Shown here: positions 36,661-43,808 of the stretch, in pieces
Layout of the letters: each line of letters starts with the position of its first letter
Position numbering within the stretch: the first letter of the stretch is position 1
DNA from: a virus
DNA: 64,000 nucleotides
IMG/VR virus record: IMGVR_UViG_3300013114_000447
Span: 1 to 64,000 of that record
Reading direction: 5' to 3' (one strand)
Program-made: the position numbers and the translations under genes
Notes under the pieces: generated by a model
The model's database searches: none
What the model was told of the DNA's origin: nothing
What the model saw: the letters and a program-made list of their open reading frames with translations, nothing else

Positions 36661-37154
36661 TGACGATTCACCGCGATATGTATGATGTTAAGAAAGAAAA
36701 GCCAACTGTAATGGTTTCTGGAGGATTTGATCCAGTGCATGCCGGACACATTCGATTAATTCGTGCGGCTGCAGAACATGGTGATGTAATCGTTATCGCC
36801 AATTCAGATGAATGGTTGTTCCGTAAAAAAGGATTTGTATTTATGGATTTTGATGCCCGGGCAGAAATTTTAAATGCAGTTAAGGGTGTTGTGGTGGTAG
36901 ATTCGGTTGATGATAGTGATGGCACTGTTTGTGATGCTATATATCGCCATCGGCCTACCTATTTTGCCAATGGTGGTGATCGAGGCCGAAATAATACTCC
37001 GGAGCAATCAGTTTGCGAAGAATTGGGAGTAGAATTATTGTGGGGAGTTGGTGGAGATAAAAAACTAGCAAGCTCCTCCGATCTTGTCGAGAACGCACGC
37101 AGTTTTGAGGAGAAGCCTCCGCGCCGGTATACTAGTAAAGTTTCCGAAAAATAA
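36660..37154 (+). CDS. Cytidylyltransferase-like (HxGH) protein (164 aa)
   Basis: VSGGFDPVHAGHIRLIRAAA contains the HxGH nucleotide-binding motif of the RfaE-C/TagD-like nucleotidyltransferases; ANSDEWLFRKKG and FANGGDRGRNNTPE follow the usual order. Related proteins make ADP-heptose or CDP-polyols. The C-terminal tail is basic. It may prepare a precursor for the surface-glycan pathway further downstream. Confidence 0.75.
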   Translation: MTIHRDMYDVKKEKPTVMVSGGFDPVHAGHIRLIRAAAEHGDVIVIANSDEWLFRKKGFVFMDFDARAEILNAVKGVVVVDSVDDSDGTVCDAIYRHRPTYFANGGDRGRNNTPEQSVCEELGVELLWGVGGDKKLASSSDLVENARSFEEKPPRRYTSKVSEK

Positions 37155-37172
37155 TTATTTATGGAAAAGTAC

Positions 37173-37201
37173 TTGACAAATGCCAAATTTTAGATTATAT
37201 T
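37173..37201 (+). promoter_or_regulatory. Consensus sigma70 promoter
   Basis: TTGACA (37173-37178), 17-base spacer and TATATT (37196-37201), the same core as the three array promoters but single. It probably drives the region with the tRNA. Confidence 0.75.
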
Positions 37202-37209
37202 GTGAATTA

Positions 37210-37269
37210 GTGTTATTTTCCCTCGCAGGATTTATAATATGTTATATAATTGATGGAGGGTTAGGATAG
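37210..37269 (+). CDS. Possible micro membrane ORF (19 aa)
   Basis: MLFSLAGFIICYIIDGGLG from GTG is a single hydrophobic stretch near the expected transcription start. Its TAG stop overlaps an ATA (ATAG) at 37266. Support is weak. A longer version from the ATG at 37180 would overlap the -10 box. Confidence 0.25.
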   Translation: MLFSLAGFIICYIIDGGLG

Positions 37270-37535
37270 ACTATCAAAAAAACGATATTGTGTTGGTAAA
37301 ATCAGTTGCAGGCGATGCAATTCCGCTAATTCATGTTCGCCTACTAGAAAGAGAGATCAGACCGCCCTCTAAGGGAAGCACTTTTGATTGGCCCGGATAT
37401 TCAGGATGGATGGCAACGCCAATTTATCAAAAAGAGATCGAGATTTTAAAAAAAGAATGGAACATTCCATTTAAAAAAGCAAACAAAGATTTAACATTTG
37501 TTTATGATAAAAATATCATTAAAAAAATTATTTAA
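37266..37535 (+). CDS. Small hypothetical, possible ATA start (81-89 aa)
   Basis: The conventional start is GTG at 37290 (81 aa). However, in-frame codons back to ATA at 37266 add IDYQKNDI, giving a 'NDIVLVKSVAGD' start like the GDIV barrels, and GGAGGG lies 5 bases before that ATA. No ATG/GTG/TTG exists upstream before a stop. The C-terminus is basic. The start is uncertain; coordinates give the longer form. Confidence 0.4.
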   Translation: MDYQKNDIVLVKSVAGDAIPLIHVRLLEREIRPPSKGSTFDWPGYSGWMATPIYQKEIEILKKEWNIPFKKANKDLTFVYDKNIIKKII

Positions 37536-37539
37536 AAAT

Positions 37540-37615
37540 TGGGGTGTAGTTCAATCGGCAGAACGTCTGACTGTTAATCAGAAAGTTGCAGGTTCGAGTC
37601 CTGCTGCCCCAGCCA
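37540..37615 (+). tRNA. tRNA-Asn (anticodon GTT)
   Basis: A cloverleaf is readable: acceptor TGGGGTG/TGCCCCA, anticodon stem TCTGA/TCAGA with loop CTGTTAA (anticodon GTT at 37573-37575), T arm GCAGG-TTCGAGT-CCTGC, discriminator G and encoded CCA. It reads AAC/AAU codons. It lies 4 bases after the preceding gene. Confidence 0.95.
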
Positions 37616-37635
37616 CACACCATAAAGGAGAAAAC

Positions 37636-37812
37636 ATGACTGTTGCAAACAATACACAGCAACTTAAAGAAGCAAAACAAGAGATTTTACAATTGCGCTT
37701 ACGTATTAGCCAATTGGTTGACGAGATCACAACATTGAAGGCAGACGTTCGCACGTTCAAGAATAGTGTTGCAGAAGATGTAAAGTATTTGACCACCCGC
37801 GTCGATGGCTAA
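37636..37812 (+). CDS. Small coiled coil protein (58 aa)
   Basis: The ATG at 37636 follows an AAAGGAG site just after the tRNA. The protein is one coiled coil (QLKEAKQEILQLRLRISQLV, then EITTLKADVRTFKNSV). It overlaps the next gene by 8 bases. Unknown function, common type in T4-like phages. Confidence 0.55.
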   Translation: MTVANNTQQLKEAKQEILQLRLRISQLVDEITTLKADVRTFKNSVAEDVKYLTTRVDG

Positions 37813-38008
37813 GTGGAAAAAATTTAGTAAATTTTCACTAATTTGGTATAGCCAGCAATTTGCAATTCCTTTTTGGATTGTTGGACATATTCACTTGCAT
37901 CTTAATGATTACCGTGATATAATAGAATTATCAAGTTCGGCTGTAATGCATTTTATGGTCGCACTTGGTTTTTGGTTTGATTGGAAAAATTATGATAAAG
38001 GAGAATAA
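37805..38008 (+). CDS. Small membrane protein (67 aa)
   Basis: Two aromatic, hydrophobic segments (SLIWYSQQFAIPFWIVGHIH and SSSAVMHFMVALGFWFDW), with basic N-terminus MAKWKKFSK. Likely an inner-membrane hairpin. Unknown function. Confidence 0.55.
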   Translation: MAKWKKFSKFSLIWYSQQFAIPFWIVGHIHLHLNDYRDIIELSSSAVMHFMVALGFWFDWKNYDKGE

Positions 38009-38482
38009 ATGTCATTTACTCAAAAATTAAAGAACCTGGAAGTTGATCCTTCCACAACGGCAACGTTGACTTATATTGATGGGGTCGATGTATTCGTACA
38101 CAATGAGACAGAGATTGAAACCGCCCTGGCCGAGACCAATGTGGTAAATCAATTATGTGAATTAGTAGCCACACCCGGTTTAAATGTAACGACTGCATAT
38201 GGAACTCATATTTTGCAAGAATTGCGCAACTCCCACCTTCTCGAAGAATATGAACGTGGTAGTTTTGAGTTTTCAGATTATCTTACTGGTGTTGTCAGTG
38301 AGAATTTCTATGAATTTGATTTCATCGATGCAAACATTCAAAAATTTGATCATAAGCGTGGCTTTTGCGAATTGCGCGCCGAGGTTAAAGTTCCAGTTGG
38401 TGAATTGATCGACGCGAGCGCTTTCTTGAGTACCTGGACCGTTTCTGTGCCGACAGAAAATGGCGTCCTTACTCTAGAGTAA
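38009..38482 (+). CDS. Conserved T4-like phage hypothetical (157 aa)
   Basis: Contains YGTHILQELRNSHLLEEY, EFSDYLTGVVSENFYEFDFI and KFDHKRGFCELRAEVKVPVG, a pattern I recall from T4-like marine phages. No biochemical role is known to me. Its stop is directly followed by the structured RNA element. Confidence 0.6.
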   Translation: MSFTQKLKNLEVDPSTTATLTYIDGVDVFVHNETEIETALAETNVVNQLCELVATPGLNVTTAYGTHILQELRNSHLLEEYERGSFEFSDYLTGVVSENFYEFDFIDANIQKFDHKRGFCELRAEVKVPVGELIDASAFLSTWTVSVPTENGVLTLE

Positions 38483-38483
38483 A

Positions 38484-38590
38484 GCGCGTCCGCTGTATCG
38501 TCGGGTAAATAATAACGATACGTGGCTGCCGAACGTCACGCAGGCAGGGGTTTACGGTCATCCTTGGACGCTTAAAACCGTTTCCTCATA
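38484..38590 (+). ncRNA. Structured RNA candidate with pseudoknot in 5' leader of 38603
   Basis: Helices by eye: GCGTCC (38486-38491) with GGACGC (38566-38571); GTATCGT (38495-38501) with ACGATAC (38515-38521); CTGCC (38526-38530) with GGCAG (38543-38547); ACGGT (38554-38558) with ACCGT (38577-38581). The first and last helices interlock, forming an H-type pseudoknot around two hairpins. No ORF explains the 120-base gap. The marine/phage riboswitch-like motifs wcaG and manA have this genomic setting, but identity with either is unproven. Confidence 0.55.
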
Positions 38591-38602
38591 GGCTAAACAC
38601 AA

Positions 38603-39340
38603 ATGATTATTTTTCATCAATACGGTGCACGAAGAACTGGCACCAATTATATTCAAGCCTTGTTAGAAGAAAACTATTCTAATGTAATGGTGTTAGATAA
38701 TATTGTATGGAAGCACGGCCCGGCCCCATCGGCAGACGAATTTATTGGGTATTTTCTTCAAGATAGAGAAGAGCATTTTAACAACACATGCGCAGGACGC
38801 CAAGACTTATATGAATGTCTACAGAAAAAAGTACTTACTAATGAAGTTATACCTCTCTTAACCATTAAAAATCCCTACGCCTGGGTCGAGAGCATGTGGC
38901 GCTATGCGAAAAATTTAAGGCTATGCGATCCCCACGAATTAGGAACTAAATATGTTTTTTTGGATCCTACACAAAAATTAAGCTCTCAAGAAGAGAACAT
39001 CACTGAATTAATGAACTCATATAATCAGAGATATCAACAGTGGGGGCATACTACACGTTTTGTTGTACGATATGAGGATTTATTGATTGATTATAAATCA
39101 ATTCTTTCTTTTTTCGAAGAGCAATATTCCTTGCAGCGAATTAATAAAGATTTGTTAAATATTAAAAGCGGCTGTGATCCTATACCTGTAAATTTAAAAC
39201 GCATTAATCCGGATTGGGATTATGCAAATTATTATTTAACTGAAAGTTACTTAAAAAATCTACCCTCAAACATCATTGAATGTATTACAGAAGCCACAGA
39301 TTGGGGCTTGTTTGAGAAATATCAATATAGTGCAATTTAG
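38603..39340 (+). CDS. P-loop sulfotransferase-like protein (245 aa)
   Basis: HQYGARRTGTNYIQALLEEN has the phosphosulfate-binding-like loop, and TIKNPYAWVESMWRYAKN matches the 3'-phosphate segment. The C-terminal half is helical and aromatic. It lies behind the pseudoknotted leader, which may control it. No usual -35/-10 box was found close to the start. Confidence 0.6.
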   Translation: MIIFHQYGARRTGTNYIQALLEENYSNVMVLDNIVWKHGPAPSADEFIGYFLQDREEHFNNTCAGRQDLYECLQKKVLTNEVIPLLTIKNPYAWVESMWRYAKNLRLCDPHELGTKYVFLDPTQKLSSQEENITELMNSYNQRYQQWGHTTRFVVRYEDLLIDYKSILSFFEEQYSLQRINKDLLNIKSGCDPIPVNLKRINPDWDYANYYLTESYLKNLPSNIIECITEATDWGLFEKYQYSAI

Positions 39341-39389
39341 GCAAGTGAACTATATAAGAACAGCATAAAGGCCTTTCACTTTAATTATA

Positions 39390-40727
39390 ATGGCTAAAAA
39401 AAATTACGTTTTAGATACAAGCGTGTACCTTACTGATGCAGAAGCAATTTATAGCTTTGACAATCACGATATCTTTATTCCACTGAAGGTGCTTGAAGAG
39501 GTTGACAAACATAAAAAACGTCAGGATTCAGTCGGGGTTAACGCACGCAAGATTATTCGCATACTAGATGAATTACGCTCTAAAGGAGATCTCCACAAGG
39601 GGATTCGTATAGCGAAAGGAAAAGGCATTTTAAAGGTAATGTCTTATGGTTGCCTTAAAAATTCATTACAATTTCCGCCCGATCTTGATTTACGCATTCC
39701 AGATCATACAATCATAGCGACAGCTTTGGCTGTTAAAACACTAGAACCAAAGCGTCCTATCGTTTTAGTTTCTAGAGACATTAACATGCGTGTTATTTGT
39801 GATTCTATTGGAATCGCAGCACAAGATTATATTATTGAGAGCGCAGTCACATCCTCATCAGAATTATATCAAGGGTTCATTGAATATCTGGTAGATGATG
39901 CTGTGGTTGATAGATTTTATAATGGCGACGATATTCTTATCGAAGCAGATGAGATTGAGAGCGAGTGGCATCCGAACCAATATGTTATGATGGTATCCAA
40001 TGCTCATCCTAAGAAATCAGCTTTAGCGCGCTTTGACGGTCACCACACGCCTCTTAAAAAAGTAATACATAGTAGCATTCCGGATTGGAAAATTAATTCA
40101 AGAAACAAAGAGCAGGCGTTTGCAATTGATTTGTTGATGGATCCTCGGGTGAAAATTATTAGTTTAGTAGGCAGAGCAGGCTCAGGCAAAACATTATTAG
40201 CAATTGCTGCTGGTCTTCAACAAACAATTGGTTTGAGACAAGACGAAAATTATTATTCTCGACTTATCGTGTCACGACCCGTGCAGCCTCTTGGAAAAGA
40301 TATTGGCTTCCTTCCCGGAACAATGGAAGAAAAGATGCTGCCATGGCTGATGCCCATTCAAGATAATCTCAAGTTTTTAATGGGGGATAGAACGAATCTA
40401 GAAATGTATATCGATAAAGGAAAAATCGAAATAGAAGCTTTGACATATATTCGAGGGCGCTCTATTGCCAATGCGTTTATGATCATTGACGAAGCCCAGA
40501 ATCTCACTATGCATGAAATTAAAACAATTATTACCCGGGTAGGAGATAATACTAAAATTGTATTAACTGGTGATATTGAGCAAATTGATAATATTTATGT
40601 AAATGAAACTTCTAACGGTTTGGCCCACGCAGTTGAAAAATTTAAAGAATATCCCATAGCAGGACACGTTACCTTTAAAAAAGGTGAAAGAAGCGAAGTT
40701 TCCACTCTCGCATCAAAAGTATTATAA
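39390..40727 (+). CDS. phoH: PhoH family protein with N-terminal PIN domain (445 aa)
   Basis: A PIN-like RNase domain (KKNYVLDTSVYLTDAEAI, later PDHTIIATALA and SRDINMRVICDSIG) fills residues 1-150. The PhoH ATPase follows with Walker A VGRAGSGKTLLA (about 260), SRPVQPLGKDIGFLPGTMEE, and Walker B MIIDEAQNLT (about 365). This PhoH2/YlaK architecture is widespread in phages and acts in RNA metabolism or stress responses. The length is typical. It is a good phage marker for the window. Confidence 0.92.
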   Translation: MAKKNYVLDTSVYLTDAEAIYSFDNHDIFIPLKVLEEVDKHKKRQDSVGVNARKIIRILDELRSKGDLHKGIRIAKGKGILKVMSYGCLKNSLQFPPDLDLRIPDHTIIATALAVKTLEPKRPIVLVSRDINMRVICDSIGIAAQDYIIESAVTSSSELYQGFIEYLVDDAVVDRFYNGDDILIEADEIESEWHPNQYVMMVSNAHPKKSALARFDGHHTPLKKVIHSSIPDWKINSRNKEQAFAIDLLMDPRVKIISLVGRAGSGKTLLAIAAGLQQTIGLRQDENYYSRLIVSRPVQPLGKDIGFLPGTMEEKMLPWLMPIQDNLKFLMGDRTNLEMYIDKGKIEIEALTYIRGRSIANAFMIIDEAQNLTMHEIKTIITRVGDNTKIVLTGDIEQIDNIYVNETSNGLAHAVEKFKEYPIAGHVTFKKGERSEVSTLASKVL

Positions 40728-40733
40728 AAAAAG

Positions 40734-40762
40734 TTGCATAATCAATAAAGGTATGTTATAAA
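40734..40762 (+). promoter_or_regulatory. Sigma70-like promoter / TATAAATA box
   Basis: TTGCAT (40734-40739), 17-base spacer, TATAAA (40757-40762). TATAAATA at 40757-40764 also matches the T4 late-promoter consensus. AGGAG follows, before the ATG at 40779. Confidence 0.55.
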
Positions 40763-40778
40763 TAAAATAGGAGTTATT

Positions 40779-41078
40779 ATGAGCGACACAGATACCACAG
40801 TCACAGAAGAAGATTTGCATTCAAATCCTCTCTTGGCCGCACCAGTTGAAGGGACCACAGAACTTAAAGAATTTTTGGTTAATTATACTGGCACCAAATT
40901 ACAACCAGAAGATGAGCAGGTCACTGTTCATATGATAGCTGAAACAGTGGCAGCGGAATTCCCAGAGTTTATGTTCGCAATCGCAGAAGAAAACTTTTTA
41001 AGAGGATACCAACTAGGATTAGAAGATGCTACAACACTTGAAACAGAAACAGAAGCAGATACAGGAAATGAAGAGTGA
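40779..41078 (+). CDS. Conserved T4-like phage hypothetical (99 aa)
   Basis: The core ELKEFLVNYTGTKLQPEDEQ, VHMIAETVAAEFPEFMFAIA and EENFLRGYQLGLEDA is strongly reminiscent of a family conserved in marine T4-like phages (LVNYVG, PE..VTVEMI, EFPEF, AEENW.RGY). Function is unknown, but it supports the phage grouping. The acidic tail overlaps the start of the zincin gene. Confidence 0.75.
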   Translation: MSDTDTTVTEEDLHSNPLLAAPVEGTTELKEFLVNYTGTKLQPEDEQVTVHMIAETVAAEFPEFMFAIAEENFLRGYQLGLEDATTLETETEADTGNEE

Positions 41079-41724
41079 TTTTTACACTTCGCGCGGAACA
41101 CACGTATACTTTAAAGACGACTTAGAGAATGACGAAATAGATACTGAAAGAGTTGTATCAAAAGTAGAGAGCGCAATTCCAGATCACTTATTATCCGAAT
41201 TAGAAATGATAATTATCGGATGGTTTGATGAATTTGAAGAACGTAATATTAATGCTTTTTATAAAGATGGAATTTTGCATGTTTCTAATATACAAGATGA
41301 TGAAAAAGACATGTTTGATGATTTTGTGCACGAAATAGCCCACTCAATTGAGTCGCCCTATAGTTATGAAATCTACGGAGACCAAGAGGTGCGAGATGAA
41401 TTCCTCCGAAAACGCACACTCTTACACGATAAGTTGTGGGCCCTAGATTATAAGGCGCCTCTTAAGTGGTTTTTGAATACCGAGTATAATAAAGAGTTTG
41501 ATGATTTTCTGTTTAGTACTGTAGGAAAAGACAAGTTGCGTTTAATTTGTATGGGATTGTTTATCAATGCCTATGCCGCTGTCTCTTTAAGAGAGTATTT
41601 TGCGACCGGGTTTACAGATTATTATCTACACCCCAATCATAATTTTTTCAAAAAAGTAAGCCCGCAACTTTATAAAAAACTAACTTTTTTGAATGAAATA
41701 AAAAATCTTGACACCGCCTTCTAA
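41068..41724 (+). CDS. Zincin-type metalloprotease-like protein (218 aa)
   Basis: MFDDFVHEIAHSIESPYSYE contains HExxH (VHEIAHS), and the later LREYFATGFTDYYL could supply the third ligand, as in ATLF/anthrax lethal factor-like zincins in phages. The start is taken at ATG 41068 (MKSDFYTSR), overlapping the preceding stop. No signal peptide. Likely acts in the cytoplasm; substrate unknown. Confidence 0.7.
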   Translation: MKSDFYTSRGTHVYFKDDLENDEIDTERVVSKVESAIPDHLLSELEMIIIGWFDEFEERNINAFYKDGILHVSNIQDDEKDMFDDFVHEIAHSIESPYSYEIYGDQEVRDEFLRKRTLLHDKLWALDYKAPLKWFLNTEYNKEFDDFLFSTVGKDKLRLICMGLFINAYAAVSLREYFATGFTDYYLHPNHNFFKKVSPQLYKKLTFLNEIKNLDTAF

Positions 41725-41736
41725 ACAGGCTATAAT
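41708..41736 (+). promoter_or_regulatory. Perfect consensus sigma70 promoter
   Basis: TTGACA (41708-41713), exactly 17 bases, TATAAT (41731-41736). It lies over the 3' end of the zincin gene and upstream of the nuclease and glycan genes. Confidence 0.85.
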
Positions 41737-41754
41737 ATATAAAATGGAGTGCCT

Positions 41755-42528
41755 GTGCCGCATATATCTTATTCTGAACTCAAAGACTGGGTTCATTGCG
41801 CCTTTTATCACAAACTAACAAGAATCGATAAAATCGATGGATTCAAAGGAAACGCCTTCACAGCGTTTGGAACCGCAATTCACGATGTTTGCGAAAAGAA
41901 GTTATTAAAGGAAGACATCAACGATGATGAACATTTTCTCAAATCTTTTGAGGATAACTTAGCTAAACTACCTGCTGATGTTGAAGTTGACCCAAAGCTC
42001 GTATCGGACATGCGAGAACAAGGAAAAAAGATCTTGCCCGAGATTCAAGAGGCTTTAGATGATTATTTTGAGGAATATGAAGTACTTGCAGTAGAATTTC
42101 CCTTAATGATGGATATTGAGGGCGAAGAAGATTATAAATTTAAAGGTTATATCGATGCGATTGTCGTAACACCTGATGGTAAGATTCACATCTTTGATTG
42201 GAAGACTTGTTCATGGGGCTGGGATTCACGCAAGAAGAATGACAAGATGGTGACTTATCAGCTTACTTTATATAAGCACTTTTTTGCCTTGGGCGCCTGT
42301 CAAGATCCCAAGAATATTGAAACGCACTTCGCGCTTCTTAAGAGAACAGCAAAGAACAACAGAGTAGAGTTCTTTCGAGTCACAAGTGGTCCCAAAAAGA
42401 CACAAAATGCGCTTAAAACACTCCATATGGCAATTTGGAATATTAAAAAGAAGCGTTATATCAAAAACAGATTATCATGCACTGCCGGTTATGGTTGTAA
42501 ATTTCATAACACCAAGCACTGCCCATAA
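41755..42528 (+). CDS. PD-(D/E)XK nuclease, RecB/Cas4-like (257 aa)
   Basis: ISYSELKDWVHCAFYHKLTR is the RecB-like N-terminus with the first Cys. FKGYIDAIVVTP with IHIFDWKTCSWGW gives the GxxD/D-x-K active site, followed by YQLTLYKHFF. The end GYGCKFHNTKHCP completes a possible four-Cys Fe-S cluster as in Cas4/AddB-type nucleases. Such exonucleases act in phage recombination. I chose GTG 41755 because the GGAG site overlaps the earlier GTG at 41749. Confidence 0.8.
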   Translation: MPHISYSELKDWVHCAFYHKLTRIDKIDGFKGNAFTAFGTAIHDVCEKKLLKEDINDDEHFLKSFEDNLAKLPADVEVDPKLVSDMREQGKKILPEIQEALDDYFEEYEVLAVEFPLMMDIEGEEDYKFKGYIDAIVVTPDGKIHIFDWKTCSWGWDSRKKNDKMVTYQLTLYKHFFALGACQDPKNIETHFALLKRTAKNNRVEFFRVTSGPKKTQNALKTLHMAIWNIKKKRYIKNRLSCTAGYGCKFHNTKHCP

Positions 42529-42536
42529 GGAACCAA

Positions 42537-43808
42537 ATGAAAAAAACAAAAATCTTAACTATATCGGATCACCCTTTAAGTCCATCCGGAGTTGGAACAC
42601 AAACCAAATATGTGATTGAGGCATTATTGAAGACAGGCCGATATCAAATTATCTCTTTGGGAGGAGCTATGAAACATGACGATTATACTCCCAAAGCTGT
42701 AAGCCCCTATAACGATGATTGGAAAATATTTCCTGTAGATGGTTATGGGAACCAAGAAGCCATTAGGTCTATTCTGCAAAAAGAAAAACCTGATATGGTA
42801 TGGTTTATGACCGATCCTAGATTTTATGGCTGGCTTTGGGAAATTGAAAATGAAGTTAGAGCCGTGTGCCCTATGGTATATTACCATGTTTGGGATAACT
42901 TTCCAGCGCCCAAGTATAACGCTCAATTCTACGATTCAACCGACGAAATCATATGTATATCTAAGGTTACAGCGGCAATAGTAAAAGAAGTATCTCCGAA
43001 TGTATCATCTTGCTATATTCCTCACGCAGTTAATTCAAACATATTTTATAAGTTTAAAACTGACGAAAAGCTCAAAGTTGTGGCAGAACTCAGAACACGC
43101 GTTTTGGGAACCGACAATTCTCCCAAGAAATTATTCTTTTGGAACAATCGCAATGCACGCCGGAAGCAATCAGGTACTATTATTTGGTGGTTTAAAGAGT
43201 TTTTAGACGATGTGGGGCACGATAAAGCTGTCTTGTTAATGCATACAGACGCGCGCGATCCTCACGGACAAGACTTGCCTCATTTGATTGAAACGCTAGG
43301 GCTAACCGAAGGACAAGTATTGATTTCTACTCAGAAAGTTCCCCCCGAAGATTTGGCCAATATGTATAATGCATCAGACTTTACCATAAATATTTCGGAT
43401 GCTGAAGGTTTTGGACTGGCTACTTTAGAATCCCTGTCTTGCGGTACACCCATCATCGTTAATATGACCGGCGGGCTCCAAGAACAAGTGACTGATGGTG
43501 AAAACTGGTTTGGCTTTGGTATTCAGCCAGCTTCAAAAGCGATTATTGGTTCTCTGCAAGTACCTTATATTTATGAAGACCGCCTTGCTCAAAAAGATTT
43601 TCACAACGCACTTAAAAAGGCAATATCAATGACTCCCAAGGCTTATAAGAAAGTTTCGATACAAGGTCGAGAACACGTTAGAAAAAATTATAATTTTGAT
43701 AATTTTGAAAAGCAATGGGTCAGTAAGATTGATGAAATTGTAGAGAAATATGGTTCGTGGGAAAATAGACAAGGTTATAAACGCTGGCATTTATTGGAGG
43801 TGGCATAA
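42537..43808 (+). CDS. Glycosyltransferase, GT4-like (423 aa)
   Basis: A GT-B enzyme with start TKILTISDHPLSPSGVGTQT and a donor-binding end region NMYNASDFTINISDAEGFGL with ATLESLSCGTPIIVN (E-x7-E type). It likely adds a sugar from an NDP donor to a surface glycan. First gene of the glycan operon; overlaps the next by one base. Confidence 0.85.
   Translation: MKKTKILTISDHPLSPSGVGTQTKYVIEALLKTGRYQIISLGGAMKHDDYTPKAVSPYNDDWKIFPVDGYGNQEAIRSILQKEKPDMVWFMTDPRFYGWLWEIENEVRAVCPMVYYHVWDNFPAPKYNAQFYDSTDEIICISKVTAAIVKEVSPNVSSCYIPHAVNSNIFYKFKTDEKLKVVAELRTRVLGTDNSPKKLFFWNNRNARRKQSGTIIWWFKEFLDDVGHDKAVLLMHTDARDPHGQDLPHLIETLGLTEGQVLISTQKVPPEDLANMYNASDFTINISDAEGFGLATLESLSCGTPIIVNMTGGLQEQVTDGENWFGFGIQPASKAIIGSLQVPYIYEDRLAQKDFHNALKKAISMTPKAYKKVSIQGREHVRKNYNFDNFEKQWVSKIDEIVEKYGSWENRQGYKRWHLLEVA

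Noticed and set aside
42386-42619. ORF of 77 codons overlapping the nuclease and the first glycosyltransferase
   Set aside because: It is in another frame of two well-supported genes and has no features of its own.
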